Positions 51,466 through 62,370 of a DNA stretch of 64,000 bases are shown one piece after another. The position numbers and the translations under genes are program-made. The stretch is from Chamaelirium japonicum (lineage: Eukaryota; Streptophyta; Magnoliopsida; Liliales; Melanthiaceae): NCBI GenBank assembly GCA_947650365.1, contig OX393549.1, forward strand, positions 30,161,209 to 30,225,208, given 5' to 3'. Below the pieces are notes generated by a model, which saw only the letters and a program-made list of their open reading frames with translations, was not told the origin of the DNA and searched no databases. Every line of letters starts with the position of its first letter. Position 1 is the stretch's first letter.

Positions 51466-53435
51466 CGCTCGAATGTATCCATTCTAATCCATTCGTACGA
51501 TCCATTCTAATCCATTCGTACGATCCATTCTAATTCATTCGCATGAATGTAACCATTCTAATTCATTCTTTTGATCCATTCTAATTCATTCGTACGATCC
51601 ATTCTAATTCATTCATACGATCCATTCTAATTCATTCGTATGATCCATTCTAATTCATTCATACAATCCATTCTAATTCATTCTCACGATCCATTCTAAT
51701 TCATTCATACGATCCATTCTAATTCATTCATACAATCCATTCTAATTCATTCATACGATCTATTCTAATTCTTTCGCACGAATGTATCCATTCTAATTCA
51801 TTCGCACGAATGTATCCATTCTAATTCATTCTTACGATCCATTCTAATTCATTCGCACGATCCATTCTAATTCATTCGTACGATCAATTCTAATTCATTC
51901 GCACGAATGTATCCATTCTAATTCATTCGTACGATCCATTCTAATTCATTCATAGGATCCATTCTAATTCATTCATACAATCCATTCTAATTCATTCGCA
52001 CGAATGTATCCATTCTAATTCATTCGTACGATCAGTTCTAATTCCTTCACAAAATCTATTCTAATTCATTCATACGATCCATTCTAATTCATTCACACGA
52101 ATATATCCATTCTAATTCATTCATACGATCCATTCTAATTCATTCGTACGATCCATTCTAATTCACTCATACGATCCATTCTAATACATTCATACGATCC
52201 ATTCTAATTCATTTGCACGAATATATCCATTCTAATTCATTCGTACGATCCATTCTAATTCCTTCGTACGATCCATTCTAATTCATTCGTACGATCTATT
52301 CTATTTCATTCGTACGATCCATTCTTATTCATTCGTACGATCCATTCTAATTCATTCGTCCGATCCATTCTAATTCATTCGCACGAATATATCCATTCTA
52401 ATTCATTCGTACGATCCATTCTAATTTATTCGCACGATCCATTCTAATTCATTCGTATGATCCATTCTAATTTATTCACACGATCCATTCTAATTCATTC
52501 GTACGATCCATTCTAATTCATGCGCACGATCCATTCTAATTCATTCGTACGATCCATTCTAATTCATTCATACGATCCATTCTAATTCATTCGTACGATC
52601 CATTCTAATTCATTCGCACAAATGTATCCATTCTAATTCATTCGTACGATCCATTCTAATTCATTCGCACGATCCATTCTAATTCATTCGTACGATCCAT
52701 TCTAATTCATTCGTACGATCCATTCTAATTCATTCGTATGATCCATTCTAATTAATTCATATGATCCAATCTAATTCATTCGTATATTCCATTCTAATTC
52801 ATTCGCACGATCCATTCATTCGTACGATCCATTCTAATTCAGGATCGTACGAATGAATTAGAATGGATACATTCATGCGAATGAATTAGAATTGATCGTA
52901 CGAATGAATTAGAATGGATCGTGCGAATGAATTAGAATGGATCGTACGAATGAATTAGAATGGATCGTACGAATGAACTAGAATGGATACATTCGTGCGA
53001 ATGAATTAGAATGGATCATACGAATGAATTAGAATGGATCGTACGAATGAATTAGAATGGATCTTACGAATGAATTAGAATGGATCGTACGAATGAATTA
53101 GAATGGATCGTACGAATGAATTAAAATGGATACATTCGTGCGAATGAATTAGAATGGATCGGACGAATGAATTAGAATGGATCGTATGAATGAATTAGAA
53201 TGGATCAAATGAATGAATTAGAATGGATCGTACGAATGAATTAGAACGCATCGTACGAAAGAATTAGAATGGATATATTCGTGCGAATGAATTAGAATGG
53301 ATCGTACGAATGAATTAGACTGGATCGTACGAATGAATTTGAATGGATACATTTGTGCGAATGAATCTAAATGGATTGTATGAATGAATTACAATGGATC
53401 GTACGAATGAATTAGAATGGATCGTACGAATGAAT
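50733..53435. repeat. 2678-bp tandem module, copy 2
   Basis: Directly follows copy 1. It diverges at about 53435, where TAGCTCATACG replaces the GTGCG unit. High identity without length change marks it as one of the youngest events in the window. Confidence 0.95.
51466..52839 (+). repeat. Satellite block, forward
   Basis: Forward arm of module copy 2, exactly as long as 48788-50161 (1374 bp). The marker lies near 52028. Ends in FR-3. Confidence 0.93.
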
Positions 53436-53819
53436 TAGAATAGCTCATACGAATGAATTAGAATGAATCGTATGAATGAATTAGAATGGTTACATTCGTG
53501 CGAATGAATTAGAATAGATCGTACGAATGAATTAGAATGGATCGTACGAATAAATTAGAATGGATCGTGGTAATGAATTAGAATGGATCGTACGAATGAA
53601 TTAGAATGGATCCACCGAATGAGTTAGAATGGATCATACGAATAAATTAGAATGGATTGTACGAATGAATTAGAATGGATTGTGCGAATGAATTAGAATG
53701 GATCATATGAATGAATAAGAATGGATCGTACGAATGAATTAGAATGGATCGTGCGAATGAATTAGCATGAATCGTACGAATGTAATAGAATGGATCGTAC
53801 GAATGAATTAGAATGAGTC
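52840..53819 (-). repeat. Satellite block, reverse
   Basis: Module copy 2 ends near 53435, then the block continues with TAGCTCATACG, GGTTACATTCG and GGATCCACCG units like 41220-41400. It ends in RF-3 (GAATGAGTCGTACGATCC). Confidence 0.92.
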
Positions 53820-54181
53820 GTACGATCCATTCTAATTCATTCGTACGATCCATTCTAATTCCTTCGCACGAATGTATCCATTCTAGTTCATTCGTACGAT
53901 CCATTCTAGTTCATTCGTATGATCCATTCTAATTCATTCGTATGATCCATTCTAATTAATTCCTATGATCCATTCTAATTCATTCGTACGATCCATTCTA
54001 ATTCATTCATAAAATCCATTCTAATTCATTCGCACGAATGTATCCATTCTAATTAATTCGTACGATCCATTCTAATTCATTCGTATGATCCATTCTTATT
54101 CATTCGCACAATCCAGTCTAATGGATTCGCACGATCCATTCTAATTCATTCGCACGAATGTATCCATTCTAATTCATACGA
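53820..54181 (+). repeat. Satellite block, forward
   Basis: From RF-3. It resembles 29560-29890 (TCTAGTTCATTCG pair, CAGTCTAATGGATTCG). It ends at TTCATACGATCGTGTG, a GATC-centred switch. Confidence 0.9.
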
Positions 54182-54335
54182 TCGTGTGAATGAATTAGAA
54201 TGGTTACATTCGTGCGAATGAATTAGAATGGATCGTACGAATGGATTAGAATGGATCGTACGAATGGATTAGAATAGATATATTCGTGCGAATGAATTAG
54301 AATGGATTGTATGAATGAATTAGAATGGATCGTAT
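54182..54335 (-). repeat. Satellite block, reverse, short
   Basis: Six to seven units, including two GAATGGATTAG units. It ends at GATCGTATGATCCATTCG. Confidence 0.9.
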
Positions 54336-54578
54336 GATCCATTCGAATTCATTCGTACGATCCATTCTAATTCATTTGTACGATCCATTCTAATTCATTC
54401 GTACGAATGTATCCATTCTAATTCATTTGCACGATCCATTCTAATTCATTCCTATGATCTATTCTAATTCATTCGTACGATCCATTCTAATTCATTCTAA
54501 TTCATTCGTACGATCCATCCTACGATCCATTCTAATTCATTCGTATATTCCATTCTAATTCATTTGCACGATCCATGC
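54336..54578 (+). repeat. Satellite block, forward, disordered
   Basis: Carries the same damaged units as 10480-10660 (TTCATTCTAATTCATTCG, CCATCCTACGATCC, CGTATATTCC). Confidence 0.89.
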
Positions 54579-54693
54579 TAATGAATTAGAATGGATCGTA
54601 CGATCCAATCTAATTCATTCATACGATCCATTCTTACTCATTCGTATGATCCATTCTAATTCAATCGTACGATCCATTCTAATTCATTCGTAC
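54405..54693. repeat. Damaged-unit module, copy 2
   Basis: Same damaged units in the same order as 10490-10778. Because the damage is idiosyncratic, common descent is certain. Confidence 0.92.
54579..54600 (-). repeat. Single reverse monomer
   Basis: One reverse unit between forward blocks, a copy of 10661-10684 about 43.9 kb away. Confidence 0.86.
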
Positions 54694-56291
54694 GATCCAT
54701 TCTAATTCCTTCGTACGATCCATTCTAATTCATTCGTACGATCCATTCTAATTCATTCGTACGATCCATTCTAATTCCTTCGTACGATCCATTCTAATTC
54801 ATTCGTACGATCCATTCTAATTCATTCGCGCAATCTATTCTAATTCATTCGTACGATCCATTCTAATTCATTTGTACGATCCATTCTAATTCATTCATAC
54901 AATCCATTCTAATTTATTCGCACGAATGTATCCATTCTAATTCAATCGTACGATCCATTCTAATTCATTCGCACAATCTATTCTAATTCATTCATACGAT
55001 CCATTCTAATTCATTCGCACGAATGTATCCATTCTAATTCATTCATACGATCCATTCTACTTCATTCGTAATATCCGTTCTAATTCACTCACACGATCCA
55101 TTCTAATTCATTCATACGATCCATTCTAATTCATTTGCACGAATATATCCATTCTAATTCCTTCGTACGATCCATTCTATTTCCTTCGTACGATCCATTC
55201 TAATTCCTTCGTACGATCCATTCTATTTCATTCGTATGATCCATTCTAATTCGTTCGTACGATCCATTCTAATTCCTTCGTATCCATTCTAATTCACTCA
55301 TAAGATCCATTCTAATTCATTCGTACGATCCATTCTAATTCATTCATACAATCCATTCTAATTCATTCGCACGAATGTATCCATTCTAATTCATTCGTAC
55401 GATCAGTTCTAATTCATTCACCAAATCGATTCTAATTCATTCATACGATCCATTCTAATTCATTCACACAAATGTATCCATTCTAATTCCTTCATACGAT
55501 CCATTCTAATTCATTCGTACGATCCATTCTAATTCACTCATACGATCCATTCTAATACATTCATACGATCCATTCTAATTCATTTGCACGAATATATCCA
55601 TTCTAATTCATTCGTACGATCCATTCTAATTCATTCATACGATCCATTCTAATTCATTTGCATGAATATATCTATTCTAATTCATTCGTACGATCCATTC
55701 TAATTCCTTCGTACGATCCATTCTAATTCGTTCGTACGATCCATTCTAATTCATTCGTACGATCCATTCTAATTCATTAATATGATCCATTCTAATTCAT
55801 TCGTACGATCCATTCTAATTCATTCGTACGATCCATTCTAATTCATTCGCACGATCCATTCTAATTCATTCGCACGAATGTATCCATTCTAATTCATTCG
55901 TACGATCCAGTCTAATTCATTCGTACGATCTATTCTAATTCATTCATTTGATCCATTCTAATTCATTCGTATGATCCATTCTAATTCATTCGTCCAATCC
56001 ATTCTAATTCATTCGCACGAATGTATCCATTCTAATTCATTCGTACGATCCATTCTAATTCATTCGTAAGATCCATTCTAATTCATTCGTACGATCCATT
56101 CTAATTCATTCGTACGATCCATTCTAATTCATTCGCACGAATGTATCCATTCTAGTTCATTTGTACGATCCATTCTAATTCATTCGTACGATCCATTCTA
56201 ATTCATTCGCACGATCCATTCTAATTCATTCGTACGATCAATTCTAATTCATTCACACGAATGTATCCATTCTAATTCATTCGTACGATCC
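54601..56291 (+). repeat. Satellite block, forward
   Basis: 1.7 kb without a switch. A decayed marker doublet (CACCAAATCG) lies near 55401-55432. ATTCCTTCG and ATATATCC units alternate at 55150-55700. It ends in reversed FR-3 (GTACGATCCTGAATTAG). Confidence 0.91.
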
Positions 56292-56350
56292 TGAATTAGA
56301 ATGGATCGTACGAATGAATTAGAATGGATACCTTTGTGCATATGAATTAG
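56235..56350 (-). repeat. Inverted copy of 31255-31370
   Basis: On the minus strand it reads CATATGCACAAAGG, CTAATTCAGGATCG, then a 28-mer and AATTGATC, as around the FR-3 switch at 31312. Confidence 0.88.
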
Positions 56351-57057
56351 AAAGGATCGTATGAATGAAATAGAATGGATCATATTAATGAATTAGAATG
56401 GATCGTGCGAATCAATTAGACTGGATCATGCGAATGAATAAGAATAGATCATACGAATGAATTAGAATGGATCGTACGAATTAATTAGAATGGATACATT
56501 CGTGCGAATGAATTAGAATGGATTGTATGAATGAATTAGAATGGATCGTACGAATGAATTAGAATGGATCGTATGAATGAATTAGAATGGATCGTATGAG
56601 TGAATTAGAACGGATAGTACGAATGAAGTAGAATGGATCGTATGAATGAATTAGAATGGATACATTCGTGCGAATGAATTAGAATGGATCGTATGAAAGA
56701 ATTAGAATAGATTGTGCGAATGAATTAGAATGGATCGTACGAATGAATTAGAATGGATCGTACGAATGAATTAGAATGGATCTTACGAATGAATTAGAAT
56801 GGATCGTATGAATGAGTAAGAATGGATCGTACGAATGAAATAGAATAGATTGTACGAATAAATTAGAATGGATTCATACGAATGAATTAGAATGGATACA
56901 TTCTTGCGAATGAATTAGAATGGATCGTACGAATGAATTAGAATGGATCGTACGAATAAATTAGAATAGATTGCGCGAATGAATTAGAATGGATCGTGCG
57001 AATGAAATAGAATGGATACAAATGAATTAGAATGGATCATACGAATGAATTAGAATG
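56292..57057 (-). repeat. Satellite block, reverse
   Basis: The first 60 bp are the inverted form of the sequence left of 31312, including TTTGTGCATATG. A shortened unit, GGATACAAATGAATTAG, lies near 57013. It ends at GAATTAGAATGACGATCC. Confidence 0.9.
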
Positions 57058-57341
57058 ACGATCCATTCTTACTCATTCGTATGATCCATTCTAATTTATT
57101 CGCACGAATGTATCCATTCTAATTCATTCGTATGTCTAATTCATTCGTACGGTCCATTCTAATTCATTCGCACAATCCATTCTATTTCATTTGTACGATC
57201 CATTCTAATTCATTCGTACGATCCATTCTATTTCATTCGTACGATCCATTCTTACTCATTCATACGATCCATTCTAATTCATTCGTAAGATCCATCTAAT
57301 TCATTCGTACGATCCATTCTAATTCATTCGTACGATCCATT
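57058..57341 (+). repeat. Satellite block, forward, short
   Basis: About 12 units. A deletion near 57130 leaves CGTATGTCTAATTC, and a one-base loss lies at 57293 (GATCCATCTAATTC). It ends at CCATTCGATTGTGCG. Confidence 0.89.
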
Positions 57342-58290
57342 CGATTGTGCGAATGAATTAGAATGGACCGTACGAATGAATTAGAATGGATCGTATGAAT
57401 GAATTAGAATGGATACATTCGTGCGAATGAATTAGAATGGATCGGACGAATGAATTAGAATGGATCGTACGAATGAATTAGAATGGATTGTATGAATGAA
57501 TTAAAATGGATCGTACGAATGAATTAGAATGGATCGTGCGTATGAATTAGAATGGATCGTACGAATGAATTAGAATGGATCGTGTGAAAGAATTAGAATG
57601 GATCGTACGAATGAATTAGAATGGATCGTGCGAATGAATTAGAATGGATCGTATGAATGAATTAGAATAGATTTTGTGAATGAATTAGAAATGATCGTAC
57701 GAATGAATTAGAATGGATCGTACGAATGAATTAGAATGGATACATTTGTGCGAATGAATTAGAATGGATTGTACGAGTGAATTAGAATGGATCGTATGAA
57801 TGAATTAGAATGGATACATTCGTGCGAATGAATTAGAATGGATCGTGCGAATCCATTAGACTGGATCGTGCGAATGAATAAGAATAGATCGTACGAATGA
57901 ATTAGAATGGACCGTACGAATTAATTAGAATGGATACATTCATGCGAATGAATTAGAATGGATTGTATGAATGAATTAGAATGGATCGTACGAATGAATT
58001 AGAATGGATCATACGAATTAATTAGAATGGATCATACGAATGAATTAGAATGGATCGTACGAATGAATTAGAATGGATCGTACGAATAAACTAGAATGGA
58101 TCGTACGAATAAATTAGAATGGATACATTCGTCCGAATGAATTAGAATGGATCATACGAATGAGTAAGAATGGATCGTACGAATGAAATAGAATAGATTG
58201 TACGAATGAATTAGAATGGATCCTACGAATGAATTAGAATAGATCGTGTGAAAGAATTAGAATGGATTGTATCAATGAATTAGAATGAAT
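57342..58290 (-). repeat. Satellite block, reverse
   Basis: About 40 units. The marker TAGATTTTGTG lies near 57668, with GTGCGAATCCATTAGACTGG near 57844 as at 63230. It ends in RF-1. Confidence 0.92.
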
Positions 58291-60310
58291 TCGTACGATC
58301 CATTCGAATTCATTCGCACGATCCATTCTAATTCATTCATACGATCCATTCTAATTCATTCATACAATCCATTCTAATTCTTTCACACGATCCATTCTAA
58401 TTCATTCGTAGGATCCATTCTAATTCATTCGTACAATCTATTCTATTTCATTTGTACGATCCATTCTTGCTCATTCGTATGATCCATTCTAATTCGTTCG
58501 GATGATTGTATCCATTCTAATTTATTCGTACGATCCATTCTAATTCATTCGTACGATCCATTCTAATTCATTCGTACGATCCATTCTAATTCTCTCATCC
58601 GATCCATTCTAATTCATTCGCACGAATGTATCCATTCTAATTCATTCGTACGGTCCATTCTAATTCATTCGTACAATCTATTCTATTTCATTCGTACGAT
58701 CCATTCTTACTCATTCGTATGATCCATTCTAATTCATTCGGACGAATGTATCCATTCTAATTAATTCGTACGATCCATTCTAATTCATTCGTACGATCCA
58801 TTCTAATTCATTCATACAATCCATTCTAATTCTTTCATACAATCCATTCTAATTCTTTCGTGTCACACGATCCATTCTAATTCATTCGTACGTTCCATTC
58901 TAATTCCTTAGCACGATCCATGCTAATTCATTCGTTCGATCAATTCTAATTCATTAGCACGATCCATTCTAATTCATTCGTACGATCCATTCTAATTCAT
59001 TCGCACGATCCATTCTAATTCATTCATACAATCCATTCTAATTCATTCATACAATCCATTCTAATTCTTTCACACGATACATAAATTCATTCGTAGGATC
59101 CATTCTAATTCATTCGTACAATCTATTCTATTTTATTCGTACGATCCATTCTTACTCATTCGTATGATCCATTCTAATTCATTCGGACGAATGTATCCAT
59201 TCTAATTTATTCGTACGATCCATATTAATTCATTTGTACGATCCATTCTATTTCATTCGTACGATCCATTCTTACTCATTCGTACGATCCATTCGAACTC
59301 ATTCGCACGATCCACTCTAATTCATTCATACGATCCATTCTAATTCATTCATACAATCCATTCTAATTCTTTCACACGATCCATTCTAATTCATTCGTAG
59401 GATCCATTCTAATTCATTCATACAATCTATTCTATTTCATTCGTACGATCCATTCTTACTCATTCGTATGATCCATTCTAATTCATTCGGACGAATGTAT
59501 CCATTCTAATTTATTCGTACGATCCATTCTAATTCATTCATACGATCCATTCTAATTCATTCGTACGATCCATTCTAATTCATTCGTATGATCCATACTA
59601 ATTAATTCGTATGATCCATTCTAATTCATTCGTACGATCCATTCTAATTCATTCATACAATCCATTCTAATTCATTCGCACGAATGTATCCATTCTAATT
59701 CATTCGCACGAATGTATCCATTCTAATTAATTCCTACGATCCATTCTAATTCATTCGTATGATCCATTCTAATTCATTCGTACGATCCATTCTAATTCAT
59801 TCGCACGATCTGTTCTTATTCATTCGCACAATCCATTCTAAACCATTCATACGATCCATTCTAATTTATTCGTACAATCCATTCTATTTCATTCGTAAGA
59901 TCCATTCTAATTCATTCGTACGAGCCATTCTAATTCATTCGTACGATCCATTCAAATTCATTCGTACGATCCATTCTAATTCATTCGCACGATCCATTCT
60001 AATTCATTCGTACGATCCATTCTAATTCATTCGCACGAATGTATCCATTCTAATTCATTCGTACATACGATCCATTCTAATTCATTCGCACGAATGTATC
60101 CATTCTAATTCATTCGTACATACGATCCATTCTAATTCATTCGTACGATCCATTCTAATTCATTCGCATGATCTGTTCTTATTCATTCGCACAATCCATT
60201 CTAATTCATTCGCACGAATGTATCAATTCTAGTTCATTCGTACGATCCATTCTAATTCATATGCACAAAGGTATCCATTCTAATTCATTCGTACGATCCA
60301 TTCTAATTTA
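58291..60310 (+). repeat. Satellite block, forward, long
   Basis: 2.0 kb. Begins in RF-1. Odd units occur at 58855 (TTTCGTGTCACACG) and 59085 (CACGATACATAAATTC). A local 55-bp tandem begins at 60059. It ends in FR-3 (TTTAGGATCGTACG). Runs of TTCTTATTC and other TAA-losing variants leave an 88-codon open frame at 59759-60025 that is not a gene. Confidence 0.92.
60059..60168 (+). repeat. 55-bp local tandem duplication
   Basis: CGTACATACGATCC starts at 60059 and again at 60114. Each copy is one 23-mer, one 28-mer and four extra bases (a doubled TACA step). Confidence 0.9.
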
Positions 60311-61370
60311 GGATCGTACGAATGAATTAGAATGGATACATTCGTGCGAATGAATTAGAATGGATCATACGAATGAGTAAGAATGGATCGTACAAATGAA
60401 ATAGAATAGATTGTACGAATGAATTAGAATGGATCCTAAGAATGAATTAGAATGGATCGTGTGAAAGAATTAGAATGGATTGTATCAATGAATTAGAATG
60501 GATCGTACGAATGAATTAGAATGGATACATTCGTGCGAATGAATTAGAATTGATCGTATGAATGAATTAGAATGGATCGTGCGAATGAATTAGAATGGAT
60601 CGTACGAATGAATTAGAATGGATCGTACGAATGAACTAGAATGGATACATTCATGCGAATGAATTAGAATGGATCGTACGAATGAATTAGAATGGATCGT
60701 ACGAATGAATTAGAATGGATCTTACGAATGAATTAGAATGGATCGTACGAATGAATTAGAATGGATCGTATGAATGAATTAGAATGGATACATTCGTGCG
60801 AATGAATTAGAATGGATTGGACGAATGAATTAGAATGGATCGTACGAATGAATTAGAATGGATCGTACGAATGAATTAGAATGGATCATACGAATGAGTA
60901 AGAATGTATCGTACGAATGAAATAGAATGGATCGTACGAATAAACTAGAATGGATACATTCGTGCGAATGAATTAGAATGGATCGTACGAATGAATTAGA
61001 ATGGATCGTACGAATGAATTAGAATGGATCGTACGAATGAATTAGAATGGATCTTATGAATGAAATAGAATGGATCGTACGAATGAATTAGAATAGATAC
61101 ATTCGTGCGAATGAATTAGAATAGATCGGACGAATGAATTAGAATGGATCGTATGAATGAATTAGAATGGATCATACGAATGAATTAGAATGGATCATAC
61201 GAATAAATTAGAATGGATACATTCGTCCGAATGAATTAGAATGGATCATACAAATGAATTAGAATGGATCGTACGAATGAATTAGAATGGATCATATTAA
61301 TGAATTAGAATGGATTGTACGAATGAATTAGAATGGAAACATTCGTGCGAATGAATTAGAATGGATCGTG
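60311..61370 (-). repeat. Satellite block, reverse
   Basis: From FR-3 to RF-6. Canonical units with GAACTAG, TCTTACG and GGACGAATG subtypes in the order usual after FR-3. Confidence 0.92.
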
Positions 61371-62370
61371 CACGAATGTATCCATTCTAATTCATTCATA
61401 CGATCCATTCTGCACAAAGGTATCCATTCTAATCCATTCGTAGGATCCATTCTAATCCATTCGCACGATCCATTCTAATTCATTCGTACGATCCATTCTA
61501 ATTCATTCGCTCGAATGTATCCATTCTAATCCATTCGTACGATCCATTCTAATCCATTCTTACGATCCATTCATATTCATTCGCATGAATGTAACCATTC
61601 TAATTCATTCATTTGATCCACTCTAATTCATTCGTACGATCCATTCTAATTCATTCGTCCGATCCATTCTAATTCATTCGCACGAATGTATCCATTCTAA
61701 TTCATTCGTATTATCCATTCTAATTCATTCGTACGATCCATTCTAATTCATTCGTAAGATCCATTCTAATTCATTCGTACGATCCATTCTAATTCATTCG
61801 TACGATCCATTCTAATTCATTCGCACGAATGTATCCATTCTAGTTCATTCGTACGATCCATTCTAATCCATTCGTACGATCCATTCTAATTCATTCGCAT
61901 GAATGTAACCATTCTAATTCATTCATTTGATCCATTCTAATTCATTCGTACGATCCATTCTAATTCATTCGTCTGATCCATTCTAATTCATTCGCACGAA
62001 TGTATCCATTCTAATTCATTCGCACGATCCATTCTAATTCATTCGTACGATCCATTCTAATTCATTCGTACGATCCATTCTAATTCATTCGTAGGATCCA
62101 TTCTAATTCATTCGTACAATCTATTCTATTTCATTCGTACGATCCATTCTTACTCATTCGTATGATCCATTCTAATTCATTCGGACGAATGTATCCATTC
62201 TAATTTATTCGTATGATCCATTCTAATTCATTTGTACGATCCATTCTTACTCATTCGTACGATCCATTCTAATTCCTTCGTACTATCCATTCTAATTCCT
62301 TCGTACGATCCATTCTAATTCATTCGCACGATCCATTCTAATTCTTTCATACAATCCATTCTAATTCTTT
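61371..62370 (+). repeat. Satellite block, forward
   Basis: Begins in RF-6. The GCACAAAGG unit is at 61412 and the GAATGTAACC 28-mer occurs twice (near 61585 and 61900). It ends at TTCTTTCGTGCGAATG. Confidence 0.92.
61412..61851. repeat. CTCGAATG module, copy 2
   Basis: Farthest-separated pair in the window. Upstream of it the RF-6 switch is also shared, but a stretch present at 14975-15040 is missing. Confidence 0.9.

Noticed and set aside
48055..53435. Assembly duplication as the cause of the 2678-bp tandem
   Set aside because: The two copies differ at scattered bases (for example near 49652/52330 and 50230/52908), which argues for two real copies, though read evidence is needed to be certain.
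53647..53904. 85-codon open frame, - strand
   Set aside because: Crosses the RF-3 orientation switch and consists of monomer translations from both orientations (DRTNELEWI then IHSYDPF). Not a plausible protein.
59759..60025. 88-codon open frame, + strand
   Set aside because: Same 23-codon period as the 69-bp frame rotation. TAA codons are missing through chance variants in every third unit. No gene-like features.
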